Below, piece after piece: positions 53,713 to 62,042 of a DNA stretch of 64,000 bases. Below the pieces are notes generated by a model, which worked only from the letters and a program-made list of their open reading frames with translations, was not told the DNA's origin and did no database searches. Source of the stretch: MWCR01 sp049325475 (GTDB lineage: Bacteria; Patescibacteriota; Patescibacteriia; 2-12-FULL-60-25); the NCBI GenBank assembly GCA_049325475.1, contig JBMOLN010000007.1, forward strand, positions 372,001 to 436,000, read 5' to 3'. Within the stretch, counting starts at the first letter, position 1. Each line of letters starts with the position of its first letter. Made by a program: the position numbers and the translations under genes.

Positions 53713-55128
53713 ATGGCCAGTCAGATCAGCCAGGCTATCAAAGCCATTTGCGACGAAAAGTTGCTTACCGAAGAAGCGGTGTTAGAGGCGGTGGAAGCCG
53801 CGCTTGCCGCAGCTTACAGAAAAGATTTCGGCAATAAAAATCAGAATATCAAATGCGAATTTGATCCCGAAAAATATGACGGAGAAACAGCCGGCATTCG
53901 TATTTTTGATGTTAAGCAGGTTGTGGAAGACATGGAGCTTCCCGAGGATTATTTTGAACGCTTTGACGCTGCACATGGCGGCAAAAAAGATCAAAAGCCC
54001 GGAGATAAAAAACCCGAAGATAAAGAAAAGAAGGATGAAAAAAGTGCCGAGAGTAAGTCGGAGGCCGAACAAACCGCCGAAAGCGAAGAAGAGGAAGAAT
54101 TCATTTTCAATCCCAAAACCATGATCATGCTTTCAGATGCCAAAGATTTAAAACCCGATGCCAAAATCGACGATGAAATCCGCGTTGAACTTAACATTCC
54201 CGCCGCATTCGGCCGCATGGCCGCGCAAACGGCCAAGCAGGTTATAATGCAAAAGCTCCGCGAAGCGGAACGCAATGTTATCTACCAAGATTTCAAAGAA
54301 CGCGAAGGCGAGCTCATGAATGTCACTGTCCAGCGCCGCGAGGGTCGCGTTGTGCTCATCGATCTTGGCCGAGCCACGGGTGTAATCCTCCCGGAAGATC
54401 AAATCGATGGCGAACGTTATTTTGCCGGAACCCGCATCAAAGCCATTTTGCGCGAAGTAGCTTTAACCAATAAAGGACCGGAAATCCGCTTATCACGCTC
54501 CAGCCCGGGTTTGGTGGCCGCGCTTTTTGCTCAAGAAATACCGGAAATCGCCAACGGCATAGTGGAAATCAAAGACATCGCCCGTGAAGCCGGATCACGC
54601 ACCAAAGTCGCAGTCTCAACCAATGATGACATGATTGATCCCATCGGCTCTTGCATCGGCCAGCGCGGTACCCGCATCCAAACAATTATCCGCGAACTCG
54701 GCGGTGAAAAAGTTGATGTGGTTTTGTTCAGCGATGACGAAGCCGAATTCATAATCAACGCTTTAAGCCCGGCCAAAACCATGAGCATTGAATTAAAAAC
54801 AGATGAACATCTGGCGGTAGTCCAAGTATCGGGCGACCAGCTTTCTTTGGCAATCGGCAAAGGCGGCCAAAACGTCCGCCTCGCGGCCAAGTTGACCGGC
54901 TGGAAGATTACAGTCATTAACGTCGAAAACCAAGCCGTGGTCGCTGATTCCGAACTTGGCGATTTAACAGCCGATGAAGCCGCTCCCGAGTCAACCCCTG
55001 AAGCACCGGCTGCAACCGAAACAGTCGTAGAACAATCCGCAAAGGAATCATCCGCGGATAAGGCTGAAGACGCTGCAGCAAAAAATGATGAGCCTCAACA
55101 AACTGAAGAAACAGAAAATGCATCCTAG
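53713..55128 (+). CDS. nusA: Transcription termination/antitermination factor NusA
   Basis: 471 residues. The N-terminal polymerase-binding domain (1-90 and about 135-185) is split by a highly charged insert (about 92-135, KPGDKKPEDKEKKDEK and SEEEEEFIF) absent from well-studied NusA. The S1 domain (ELMNVTVQRREGRVVLIDLG) and the two KH domains (GSCIGQRGTRIQTIIRELGG, LAIGKGGQNVRLAAKLTGW) are intact. A low-complexity acidic tail of about 55 residues follows. It binds RNA polymerase and nascent RNA. No SD. Confidence 0.95.
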   Translation: MASQISQAIKAICDEKLLTEEAVLEAVEAALAAAYRKDFGNKNQNIKCEFDPEKYDGETAGIRIFDVKQVVEDMELPEDYFERFDAAHGGKKDQKPGDKKPEDKEKKDEKSAESKSEAEQTAESEEEEEFIFNPKTMIMLSDAKDLKPDAKIDDEIRVELNIPAAFGRMAAQTAKQVIMQKLREAERNVIYQDFKEREGELMNVTVQRREGRVVLIDLGRATGVILPEDQIDGERYFAGTRIKAILREVALTNKGPEIRLSRSSPGLVAALFAQEIPEIANGIVEIKDIAREAGSRTKVAVSTNDDMIDPIGSCIGQRGTRIQTIIRELGGEKVDVVLFSDDEAEFIINALSPAKTMSIELKTDEHLAVVQVSGDQLSLAIGKGGQNVRLAAKLTGWKITVINVENQAVVADSELGDLTADEAAPESTPEAPAATETVVEQSAKESSADKAEDAAAKNDEPQQTEETENAS

Positions 55129-55290
55129 TACTTAGTACTTTTACTCTTTCAACTTTATACTTTTATCCTTTCGTTATTAATCATGGTTCGTGGTTCGGTA
55201 TTATGCACTATACACCATGCACTATGCGTTAATCCTTAATCCTTAATCTCAACCCGTTCGTGATTGGCTATCAGCTAACAGCTATCGACA
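55128..55290. repeat. Cluster of several stuttering word repeats between nusA and yidC
   Basis: TAGTACTTAGTACTTTT (55127-55143), ATGCACTATACACCATGCAC with TATGCGTTAATCC (55203-55232), TCCTTAATCCTTAATC and GGCTATCAGCTAACAGCTAT (55265-55284). Four word families share one 170-base spacer; no gene is seen. Confidence 0.65.
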
Positions 55291-55296
55291 CGTCTT

Positions 55297-56073
55297 ATGT
55301 GGTTATACACAGAAATATTATTCCGTCCCATCCTCAATGTATTGATTTGGCTTTATGGGGTCATTCCCGGCAACGATCTCGGTTTGGCTATAATTGTTTT
55401 GACCGTCATTGTTAAGGCGATCTTGTATCCCTTTACCGCCGCCCAGCTCAAACAACAACGCGCCATGCAGGATCTGCAGCCGAAAATAGCTGAAATCCGC
55501 AAACGGTTAAAAGATGATAAAGAGGCGCAAGCCAAAGAGCTGATGGAGCTTTATCGCAAGGAAAAAGTCAATCCGGCTTCATCCTGTCTGCCGCTGTTGA
55601 TTCAGCTCCCGGTCTTCATTGCTTTGTATCAGGCGCTCTCGGTAGGATTGCATTCCGAATCGCTTACGCAGCTGTATAATTTTATTCCCAATCCGGGGAC
55701 TGTAAACACAACTCTTTTCGGTTTTATTAATTTGGCCGATCCCAATTACTATCTCGCCGCATTGGCTGCGGCCACGCAATTTTTGCAATCCTGGCTCATG
55801 TTTAAAAAACCAAGCGCCACCAAGCGTCCGCCCGAAGAGGTTCTTGATGACAAGGGTTCAAAAGATGAGGATATGACCGCCATGGTCAACAAACAAATGA
55901 TGTACATGATGCCCATAATCACGCTTATCATCGGCATCAAACTGCCCGGCGGTCTGACATTATATTGGTTTGTCATGAGCGCTTTAACCGTTCTGCAGCA
56001 ATATTTGCAAAACCGCAAACCTCTCCCTCCCATGCCATCCGAACCCCTCTCGCCAACAATGCCAACCACTTAG
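55297..56073 (+). CDS. yidC: Membrane protein insertase YidC/Oxa1 family
   Basis: 258 residues with the YidC core: an N-terminal helix (IVLTVIVKAILYPFTAAQLK) after a first membrane segment, the cytoplasmic coiled hairpin (MQDLQPKIAEIRKRLKDDKE), VNPASSCLPLLIQLPVFIALY, and two terminal membrane helices (MYMMPIITLIIGIKLPGGLT, LYWFVMSALTVLQQYLQ). It lacks the large periplasmic domain of proteobacterial YidC, as in Gram-positive and CPR forms. It ends in a proline-rich tail. No SD. Confidence 0.94.
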   Translation: MWLYTEILFRPILNVLIWLYGVIPGNDLGLAIIVLTVIVKAILYPFTAAQLKQQRAMQDLQPKIAEIRKRLKDDKEAQAKELMELYRKEKVNPASSCLPLLIQLPVFIALYQALSVGLHSESLTQLYNFIPNPGTVNTTLFGFINLADPNYYLAALAAATQFLQSWLMFKKPSATKRPPEEVLDDKGSKDEDMTAMVNKQMMYMMPIITLIIGIKLPGGLTLYWFVMSALTVLQQYLQNRKPLPPMPSEPLSPTMPTT

Positions 56074-56121
56074 TACCTGGTACCCAGTACCCAGTACCCA
56101 GTACCCAGTACTTAGTACTTT
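56071..56121. repeat. Tandem ACCCAGT(A) repeat ending at the PRC gene
   Basis: TTAGTACCTGGTACCCAGTA followed by three more CCCAGTA units and CTTAGTACTTTA: an exact 7-bp tandem within the TTAGTACTTAGTACC word family. It starts at the yidC stop codon. Confidence 0.75.
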
Positions 56122-56128
56122 AAGATGT

Positions 56129-56434
56129 ATGTTCCTCTTCTCCCCCAAATCCAAATTATCTGCCCGCACCAAATCCGGAATTTTTTTGGGGCGTGTGAAT
56201 CGCATTGCGATCAATCCGGACGACGGCAGAATCCGGGAGTTTATTATCTCCAGTCATCACGTCATTCCGAGATTGTTAAACAATGAGTTAATCATAGCCT
56301 GGAATCAAATTTTGGATTGGCAAGAAGATGAAATAATAGTCGCGGACGCGGCGGTACCCGCAGAAGCGGCAAAAGTCGCTTTTTCACAAATCTCCGGCGC
56401 GCAAACAACGGCGCATTTGAGTAAAAGCAAATAA
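56129..56434 (+). CDS. PRC-barrel-like domain protein
   Basis: 101 residues (MFLFSPKSKLSARTKSGIFL). The alternation GIFLGRVNRIAINPDDGRI and REFIISSHHVIPRLLNNELI, then DEIIVADAAV resembles a PRC-barrel domain, a small beta-barrel found in RNA-metabolism and photosynthetic proteins. I assign the family with moderate certainty. It is the first gene of a unit with the nucleotidyltransferase (12-base gap) and the polymerase-like membrane protein. Confidence 0.65.
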   Translation: MFLFSPKSKLSARTKSGIFLGRVNRIAINPDDGRIREFIISSHHVIPRLLNNELIIAWNQILDWQEDEIIVADAAVPAEAAKVAFSQISGAQTTAHLSKSK

Positions 56435-56446
56435 GGAGGGTTGTTT

Positions 56447-57400
56447 ATGATTAAAGATCAAATTCAAAAAGCCGTATTGCGTACGCTTTCTTTCCATGCG
56501 GCTTGGAATTACGCCCCCTCAAAAATCCAGCTGTTTCAAACCTTGGATTTTGGATCCGACGTTGTAGAAATCGAGCAATCCCGGGCATATTTGGAATTCG
56601 AATCAATTTTACAAAATTTAACAGACGGCCAAGCGATAATATGCGGACAAGGACGCTTCGCTTTGACGCGTAACGCAGATACTATCAATCTTGGCAGGGA
56701 AAAAGAAATATTTTTTCCGCGCAAGCTGGCCCACGCCCGCAAAGCCGCCGCTTATTTAACCCGCCTGCCTAATGTAAGATGTGTTTGCATCTGCAACACC
56801 GTAGCCTTGGGACAGTCCAAAGATGATAGTGATATAGATTTTTTTATCATAACCCGCGCCGGCTCTATTTGGCGCACCAGATTATTGGCTGTTGCCCCGT
56901 TTAAATTATTAAATGCCCGTCCGGGTGAAAGCCGCAAAAAAGATCCTGTCTGCCTGTCTTTTTTTATTACCGATCAAGCACTGGATCTTTCTCCGTTTAA
57001 AATCGACGACGCGGACGATCCTTATCTGCGTTATTGGTTTTTAACGTTGTTGCCATTATCCGATGATGGGATTTTGCGGTGCTTTTGGTCAGCGAATGCA
57101 GATCTTATTTCGCGTCATCCTTTTGCGCAAATGCCGATGGCTTTGGATAAAGGGCCGATCATCGGCGGTCGGGAGTGTATCGATGATTATCAAAAAAATA
57201 AAACCGCCAAATCATTTTTAGAAAATTGGGTTAAAAATATTCAGCTTCGTAATTTCCCGCCGGGTATCGTTAATACCGCCAATAAAAGCACTCAAGTCGT
57301 TATTAACGATAATGTGTTAAAATTTCATGTAACCGATGCTCGCGCCCAAATCCGTGAGCGCTATCATCAAATCTGTCATGAATACAACGTCACTCCGTAA
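56447..57400 (+). CDS. Nucleotidyltransferase-fold protein
   Basis: 317 residues. After a helical start (MIKDQIQKAVLRTLSFHAAW) a winged-helix-like region leads to a minimal nucleotidyltransferase core: NTVALGQSKDDSDIDFFIIT, with the G[GS]-x(n)-DxD acids at about 126-134. The rest is helical with no known partner domain. Substrate is unknown; relatives nucleotidylate RNAs, proteins or antibiotics. SD AAGGAGGG six bases before the ATG, as expected for an internal operon gene; a TTG at 56441 is rejected. Confidence 0.78.
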   Translation: MIKDQIQKAVLRTLSFHAAWNYAPSKIQLFQTLDFGSDVVEIEQSRAYLEFESILQNLTDGQAIICGQGRFALTRNADTINLGREKEIFFPRKLAHARKAAAYLTRLPNVRCVCICNTVALGQSKDDSDIDFFIITRAGSIWRTRLLAVAPFKLLNARPGESRKKDPVCLSFFITDQALDLSPFKIDDADDPYLRYWFLTLLPLSDDGILRCFWSANADLISRHPFAQMPMALDKGPIIGGRECIDDYQKNKTAKSFLENWVKNIQLRNFPPGIVNTANKSTQVVINDNVLKFHVTDARAQIRERYHQICHEYNVTP

Positions 57401-58823
57401 TGCGTTCAACGTTCAACGTTCAACGTTCAACGTCTTGTGGCGCATCGCCATACTGGTCTTGCCGTGGCAAACACGTTGGTTCATGGATGCAAATCTTGCC
57501 GGCTGGCCTTGGGAGCAGGGGAGAATCTCGATCTATTTATCCTGGCTGCCCATGATTGCGGCAATAATCATCTCTCAAGCGTTGCCTCGCAAAACTCTTC
57601 CGCGCATTTACCGCCGCGCTTTGTTTTTTCTCATCGCCGGCCTGGGTCTCGTTACCATCGCCAATCAAACACCGGATTTTCGTGCAATTTTTGCCTGGTG
57701 GCTGCAGATTGTTATTTTATTTTCCTTCTTCATAACTCTTCTTCGATCCAACGTCGATTTTTACAAGATTGCTTTTTGGTTTGTGATGAGTCTCGTGCCT
57801 CATGCAATGTTTGCCATCATTCAAGTGATGATCCAATATGTCCCAGGAGGCTCATGGGTAGGAGTCGCAACGCAAAATCCTGCAGAGCTCGGAGTTTCCG
57901 TCGCGCAAACAGCTGAAGTTCGCTTCTTGCGCGCTTATGGCGGCTTCCCGCATCCCAACATCCTCGGCGGCTATATGGTCTTCGCAATCCTCATCGCCAC
58001 CTGGATCACTAACACACTCCCTCTTAAGTTAAGAGGGAGAGAATCGCGTTTAACGCGATGGAGGGAGTTATGTTATCTATCAACTCTCCCAATCTTCACA
58101 GCCGCTTTATTCTATTCCTTCTCCCGCTCCGCCTGGCTCGCTCTGGCATTCGGTTTTTTCATTATAATATTATCTTCCGTGTTAACTTCTTTCCCCCGCA
58201 AGCGGGGGAGAGATGTCCCGCAATCAAATAAGAATGAGGGACAGAGAGAGGGATTTCGTCATTTAATACCCCCGGCTATCATACTCGTCACCTTCTCAAT
58301 CTTAGCCCTGATCAATTGGGATTTAACGGCCGGCCGCATCGGTCCCGCATCACAATCCGCTCGCCTGGAGCAACAGTCAACTTCCGCTCGTACAGCCAGC
58401 CTGACCGACGGTCTCAAACTCTTGCAAGCCTATCCATTGCTTGGCACGGGCCCCAACGCCGAACTTTTCGCTTTATATCAGATGAATCCCAACAATGACG
58501 CGGGACCAGCGACGAGCGACGTGCGACGAATATTGGAACCTCCTCACAATACTTGGCTTATAATGTTAGTCAACTTCGGTGTCGTCGGCGCATTAATCAT
58601 AAGCGGCTTTTTGCTCTTTTTGCTCCGTCAGGCTCTTTCTCACTGGAAGCCGGGCGATCCAAGTCTGCGCAATCTTGTTATGGCAATCACCGCAGCGGTA
58701 TTTGTTATCTCATTATTTGATTATTATTTTTGGGCATTTTGGAGCGGCCAAACATTGTTGATATTTGCATTATTCACCATCCTTTGCTGGATCGTCAGCC
58801 GCAATCCACAAGCAACAAAATAA
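57378..58823 (+). CDS. O-antigen ligase/polymerase-like membrane protein (Wzy_C)
   Basis: About 481 residues with 10-12 membrane helices and the Wzy_C/WaaL pattern GGFPHPNILGGYMVFAILIA in the middle and LLGTGPNAELF before the last helices. It probably joins or polymerises surface glycans. I choose ATG 57378 (MNTTSLRNAF), overlapping the previous gene by 23 bases. The first codons are four tandem copies of GTTCAAC (57404-57432). Two C/G-rich spacer-type palindromes (58014-58070 and 58189-58256) are read in frame in loops between helices, adding about 20 residues each. Confidence 0.85.
   Translation: MNTTSLRNAFNVQRSTFNVLWRIAILVLPWQTRWFMDANLAGWPWEQGRISIYLSWLPMIAAIIISQALPRKTLPRIYRRALFFLIAGLGLVTIANQTPDFRAIFAWWLQIVILFSFFITLLRSNVDFYKIAFWFVMSLVPHAMFAIIQVMIQYVPGGSWVGVATQNPAELGVSVAQTAEVRFLRAYGGFPHPNILGGYMVFAILIATWITNTLPLKLRGRESRLTRWRELCYLSTLPIFTAALFYSFSRSAWLALAFGFFIIILSSVLTSFPRKRGRDVPQSNKNEGQREGFRHLIPPAIILVTFSILALINWDLTAGRIGPASQSARLEQQSTSARTASLTDGLKLLQAYPLLGTGPNAELFALYQMNPNNDAGPATSDVRRILEPPHNTWLIMLVNFGVVGALIISGFLLFLLRQALSHWKPGDPSLRNLVMAITAAVFVISLFDYYFWAFWSGQTLLIFALFTILCWIVSRNPQATK
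57404..57433. repeat. GTTCAAC tandem repeat within a coding region
   Basis: GCGTTCAACGTTCAACGTTC continues as AACGTTCAACGTC: four 7-bp units, encoding NAFNVQRSTFNV near the N-terminus of the ligase-like protein. Confidence 0.75.
58014..58070. repeat. In-frame palindromic spacer element (copy 1) in the ligase-like gene
   Basis: CTCCCTCTTAAGTTAAGAGG followed by GAGAGAATCGCGTTTAACGC and GATGGAGGGAGTT has the stem-then-GGGAGTT form of the intergenic copies near 61760. It encodes TLPLKLRGRESRLTRWREL between two membrane helices. Confidence 0.6.
58189..58256. repeat. In-frame palindromic spacer element (copy 2) in the ligase-like gene
   Basis: TTTCCCCCGCAAGCGGGGGA starts the element; TCCCGCAATC and AGGGACAGAGAGAGGGATTT follow. 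It encodes FPRKRGRDVPQSNKNEGQRE in the next loop. Confidence 0.6.
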
Positions 58824-58858
58824 ACTTTTTTTGTTTAAAAATAGCCAAGAATCAAACC

Positions 58859-58886
58859 TTGACGCCAAAGGGGCAAATTGTATATC
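58859..58886 (+). promoter_or_regulatory. groESL promoter
   Basis: TTGACG (58859-58864), 16 bases, TATATC (58881-58886); TATCAT two bases on gives 18. The CIRCE element begins 11 bases downstream. Confidence 0.7.
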
Positions 58887-58897
58887 ATATCTCCACA

Positions 58898-58924
58898 TTA
58901 GCAGTCGCGTCCCTTGATTGCTAA
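58898..58924. promoter_or_regulatory. CIRCE operator (HrcA site) at groES
   Basis: TTAGCAGTC-N9-GATTGCTAA has the exact nine-base spacer and the CIRCE outer halves, placed just downstream of the predicted start, the classical repressing position. Confidence 0.85.
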
Positions 58925-58968
58925 TATTGATTGCAAATCGCAAATATCAAATCTCAAGAGTAAAAATC

Positions 58969-59066
58969 ATGCACCATGCATTATGCGTTATGCATTAATT
59001 CAGCTCTTGCCGTTTGTCATTTGATATTTGTTATTAATTATTAATCCAGGAAATCCTGGTTCTAAG
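58969..59066. repeat. Stuttering GCACCATGCATTATGCG repeat and CCAGGAAATCCTGG dyad in the groES leader
   Basis: ATGCACCATGCATTATGCGT with TATGCATTAATTC, then TTGATATTTGTTATTAATTA and a CCAGGA-AA-TCCTGG dyad 14 bases before the ATG. No gene is present. Confidence 0.55.
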
Positions 59067-59071
59067 GTCTT

Positions 59072-59362
59072 ATGAATCTACGTCCCTTAAACGATCGCCT
59101 GATCGTCAAGGCGCTTCCCAAAGAAGAAGTCACAAAATCAGGCATCATAATCCCCGACACTGTCGATAAAGAACGCCCGGAACAAGGTGAAGTCATCGCT
59201 GTTGGCCCGGGCAAACTCAAGGACGATGGCACGCGCGCAGAAATGTCCGTCAAAGCCGGTGATAAAATAATGTTTAAAAAATACGCACCGGATGAAATCA
59301 AAATCGACAATGAGGAATATCTCGTCCTCTCCGAATACGACATACTCGCAGTTGTTGAATAA
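59072..59362 (+). CDS. groES: Co-chaperonin GroES
   Basis: 96 residues with the GroES signature start LRPLNDRLIVKALPKEEVTK, the mobile loop SGIIIPDTVDKERPEQGEVI and the C-terminal LVLSEYDILAVVE. It caps GroEL. Expression comes from the CIRCE-controlled promoter upstream. No SD. groEL follows after 124 bases of word-repeat spacer. Confidence 0.97.
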   Translation: MNLRPLNDRLIVKALPKEEVTKSGIIIPDTVDKERPEQGEVIAVGPGKLKDDGTRAEMSVKAGDKIMFKKYAPDEIKIDNEEYLVLSEYDILAVVE

Positions 59363-59363
59363 C

Positions 59364-59484
59364 CCTCAAATTAAAAATGCAAAAATCAAAATGCAAAATG
59401 CTTATTGCCTTCGGCATTTAAAAAAATATATCGCAACAGCGGTTCCTAAATTTTGAATTATTAATTTTGAATTTTGAATTAAAA
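59364..59484. repeat. Stuttering TTTTGAATTATTAATTTTGAA repeat between groES and groEL
   Basis: AAAAATGCAAAAATCAAAAT GCAAAATGC and later TTTTGAATTATTAATTTTGA with ATTTTGAATTAAAAAT; the second touches the groEL ATG. Confidence 0.65.
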
Positions 59485-59486
59485 AT

Positions 59487-61115
59487 ATGGCAAAGCAACT
59501 ATTATATGACGATAAAGCCCGCCAAGCGTTAAAGCGCGGCGTGGATCAGCTTGCAAACGCAGTTAAAGTCACATTGGGCCCCAAGGGCCGCAATGTTGTG
59601 CTCGACAAAGGCTACGGTGCGCCAACCATCACCAAAGACGGCGTTTCCGTCGCCAAAGAAATCGAGCTCGAGGATAAGTTTGAGAACATCGGGGCAGAAC
59701 TCGTTAAAGAAGCCGCTTCCAAAACCTCAGATGTCGCCGGCGACGGCACAACCACGGCCACCGTGCTCGCTCAAGCCATGATTGCCGAAGGCATCAAACA
59801 CATCACGGCCGGTGCCAACCCGCTTGCCGTTAAGCGCGGTATAGACAAAGGCACCGAGCAAATCGTTAAATCCATCAAAAACGAAATCGCCACTCCCGTA
59901 AAAGAGGATGACATTGAAAAAGTGGCCACTATCTCGGCCAACGATCCGGAAATCGGCAAGATCATAGCCGAAGTCATGAAGGAAATGGGTAAAGACGGGG
60001 TGATCACTGTCGAAGAATCGCAATCTTTCGGCATCGACAAAGAAGTCGTTCTCGGTATGCGCATCGATAAAGGCTACGCTTCGCCTTACATGGTCACCAA
60101 TACCGACCGCATGATCGCCGAATACAAAGAGCCATACATTTTATTAACGGATAAAAAAATCAGTTCCGTGCAAGAGCTTCTTCCGATTTTGGAAAAGGTC
60201 ATTCAGTCCGGCAAAAAAGAAATCGTTATCGTGGCTGATGATGTTGAAGGCGAAGCTCTTACCACCTTGGTTCTCAATAAATTGCGCGGCACATTCTCCG
60301 CTCTCGCGGTTAAAGCTCCGGGCTTCGGCGACCGCAAAAAGGAAATGCTGCAAGATATCGCCACCGTTACGGGCGCTACCCTGATTACCGAAGATCTGGG
60401 CCGCAAACTCGACTCTGTCACTCTTGAAGACCTTGGTGCTTGCAACAAAGTAATCTCCACCAAAGAAAATACCACCTTTGTCGAAGGCAAAGGCGAGCAA
60501 CCCGCTGTTGATGCGCGCGTAGCGCAAATCAAACAACAAATTGAAGCATCAGACTCTGATTTTGACCGCGAAAAACTCCAGGAACGCCTGGCTAAACTCA
60601 CCGGCGGAGTCGGCGTCATCAAAGTCGGCGCCGCCACCGAAGTTGAAATGAAAGAAAAGAAAGACCGTATCGATGACGCCGTCGCGGCCACCAAAGCCGC
60701 GGTTGAAGAAGGCATTGTCCCCGGAGGAGGCGTCGCTTTAATTAAGGCCATGAAAGCGCTCGACTCTATCCAGCTCACGGGCGACGAAGCGACCGGTATC
60801 CAGATCCTCAAAAAAGCTGTCGAAGCGCCGGTCTTCTCCATCGCGGAAAACGCCGGCCGTAAAGGCGACGTTATCGTCGAAGCCGTCAAATCATCCGGCG
60901 GCGACACGGGCTATGACGCGGCCGCGGATGAAATGGACGTTAATATGCTCGAACGCGGCATCATCGATCCCGCCAAAGTTACCAGGTCTGCTTTGCAAAA
61001 CGCTTCCTCGGTCGCCGGCATGTTCCTGACCACCGAATGCGTTGTCACCGATATTCCTAAAAAAGAAGAACCCATGGCCGGAGGTATGCCGGATATGGGC
61101 GGAATGGGGTACTAA
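59487..61115 (+). CDS. groEL: Chaperonin GroEL
   Basis: 542 residues, full-length: GPKGRNVVLDKGYGAPTITK, the ATP-site DGTTTATVLAQAM, EVEMKEKKDRIDDAVAATKA and EEGIVPGGGVALIKA, and the terminal GGM tail (AGGMPDMGGMGY). It folds proteins in the GroES-capped cavity. No SD; the AATTAAAAAT word repeat ends two bases before the ATG. Confidence 0.98.
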   Translation: MAKQLLYDDKARQALKRGVDQLANAVKVTLGPKGRNVVLDKGYGAPTITKDGVSVAKEIELEDKFENIGAELVKEAASKTSDVAGDGTTTATVLAQAMIAEGIKHITAGANPLAVKRGIDKGTEQIVKSIKNEIATPVKEDDIEKVATISANDPEIGKIIAEVMKEMGKDGVITVEESQSFGIDKEVVLGMRIDKGYASPYMVTNTDRMIAEYKEPYILLTDKKISSVQELLPILEKVIQSGKKEIVIVADDVEGEALTTLVLNKLRGTFSALAVKAPGFGDRKKEMLQDIATVTGATLITEDLGRKLDSVTLEDLGACNKVISTKENTTFVEGKGEQPAVDARVAQIKQQIEASDSDFDREKLQERLAKLTGGVGVIKVGAATEVEMKEKKDRIDDAVAATKAAVEEGIVPGGGVALIKAMKALDSIQLTGDEATGIQILKKAVEAPVFSIAENAGRKGDVIVEAVKSSGGDTGYDAAADEMDVNMLERGIIDPAKVTRSALQNASSVAGMFLTTECVVTDIPKKEEPMAGGMPDMGGMGY

Positions 61116-61123
61116 AAGACAAT

Positions 61124-61259
61124 CATCAATAACCAAGAGTGCGATCACCAATAAAGCTCCAAATTTTCAATAACTCAATCATCAAATTGGTTATTGGAGG
61201 TGGGGCTTGGTTATTTATCGGATATTGATGTTTGGTAATTGGTTATTTTTTGGTTGATA
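61124..61259. repeat. Inverted and stuttering TTGGTTATTGG element downstream of groEL
   Basis: AATAACCAAG (61127) pairs with CTTGGTTATT (61207), and CCAATAAAGCTCC resembles the reverse complement of GGAGGTGGGGCTTGG. Further copies TTGGTAATTGGTTATTTTTT lie just before the next promoter. No gene is seen. Confidence 0.5.
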
Positions 61260-61268
61260 TGTTATAAT
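61239..61268 (+). promoter_or_regulatory. Promoter of the DUF4870 gene
   Basis: TTGGTT (61239-61244), 18 bases, TATAAT (61263-61268). Confidence 0.55.
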
Positions 61269-61318
61269 CTTTCCAGCATTTTTAATTTTTAATTCTGAAT
61301 TTTTAATTGTATATAAGT

Positions 61319-61648
61319 ATGGCAGACGCACCAAAAGTCCCAACGTTTGATTCCAAAGACGTTGATGAGAATAAGCTCATAGCAGCTTTAAGCTATGTTG
61401 GAATTCTCTGTTTAATTCCTTTACTCGCCAAAAAAGATTCCAAGTTCGCCCAAGAACACGGCAAACAAGGTTTGGTAATGCTTATCGTCTGGGTGGTGGG
61501 TTCATTTGTATTCTGGCTCCCGATAATAGGTTGGCTTTTATTGCTGGTTGTTTTCGTGGTTAATCTTATTGCTTTTATCAAAGCTCTTATGGGAGAATTC
61601 TGGGAGGTCCCGCTTGCCGGCCAGTATCGCTCCAAATTCAATCTGTAA
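61319..61648 (+). CDS. DUF4870-like small membrane protein
   Basis: 109 residues from MADAPKVPTFDSKDVDENK. Three membrane segments (AALSYVGILCLIPLL, GLVMLIVWVVGSFVFWLPII, WLLLLVVFVVNLIAFIKALM) and the FAQEHGKQGL turn match DUF4870/Tic20-like proteins of unknown function. A TTG at 61307 adds four residues and is less likely. Followed by a terminator. Confidence 0.82.
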   Translation: MADAPKVPTFDSKDVDENKLIAALSYVGILCLIPLLAKKDSKFAQEHGKQGLVMLIVWVVGSFVFWLPIIGWLLLLVVFVVNLIAFIKALMGEFWEVPLAGQYRSKFNL

Positions 61649-61670
61649 AAACAGTTCTACGTGCCGAATA

Positions 61671-61695
61671 AAAAAACCCCTGATTGGGTTTTTTT
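61671..61695 (+). terminator. Intrinsic terminator of the DUF4870 gene
   Basis: AAAAACCC-CTGATT-GGGTTTTTTT, 23 bases after the stop codon. Confidence 0.8.
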
Positions 61696-61697
61696 AT

Positions 61698-61797
61698 TAT
61701 CAGCGACAACCCCACCTCTATCCTCCCCTTTATCAAAGAGGTGGATGATTTAATTTAACAAAACCCCCTCTTTACCAAAGAGGGGTAGGGGGAGTTA
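61698..61797. repeat. Two C/G-rich palindromic spacer elements
   Basis: CCACCTCTATCCTCCCC-TTTATC-AAAGAGGTGG and AACCCCCTCTTTACCAAAGA-GGGGTAGGGGGAGTT: the clearest intergenic copies of the family that is also found inside ruvC and the ligase-like gene. Confidence 0.65.
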
Positions 61798-61800
61798 GTC

Positions 61801-61829
61801 TTGAGCTCAGCCTCCGAAGATGGCATAAT
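61801..61829 (+). promoter_or_regulatory. Promoter giving a leaderless mRNA
   Basis: TTGAGC (61801-61806), 17 bases, CATAAT (61824-61829) with TGG before it. The expected start coincides with the ATG at 61836. Confidence 0.65.
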
Positions 61830-61835
61830 TAAGCT

Positions 61836-62042
61836 ATGATTGACCGCAAAACCGAGCAAGAAATCAAGGAGTTGTTAGATCAATTGCAAGATCAGTTGGA
61901 TTTATACACGAATCGTCTGGAAAAAATCGGAGTTGAACGCAGAGAAATCCTCCGTCTTTTTGCGCGCCGTTTGGAGCAAAAAGAAGTCGAGAAGATGAGC
62001 CAAAGAATCAAAACCAAAGTTTATGGAAAAGATAAATCCTGA
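61836..62042 (+). CDS. Small coiled-coil protein
   Basis: 68 residues, almost entirely one charged helix (EQEIKELLDQLQDQLDLYTN, then RRLEQKEVEKMSQRIKTKV), a likely coiled coil. No family is recognised. It overlaps the next gene by 20 bases in another frame, so both are probably made from one mRNA that begins at this ATG. Confidence 0.7.
   Translation: MIDRKTEQEIKELLDQLQDQLDLYTNRLEKIGVERREILRLFARRLEQKEVEKMSQRIKTKVYGKDKS

Noticed and set aside
56071..56121. Tandem CCCAGTA units as a CRISPR-like or origin-type iteron array
   Set aside because: The unit is seven bases with no spacers, and variants of the same word occur in other spacers, so it fits the slippage-type word repeats.
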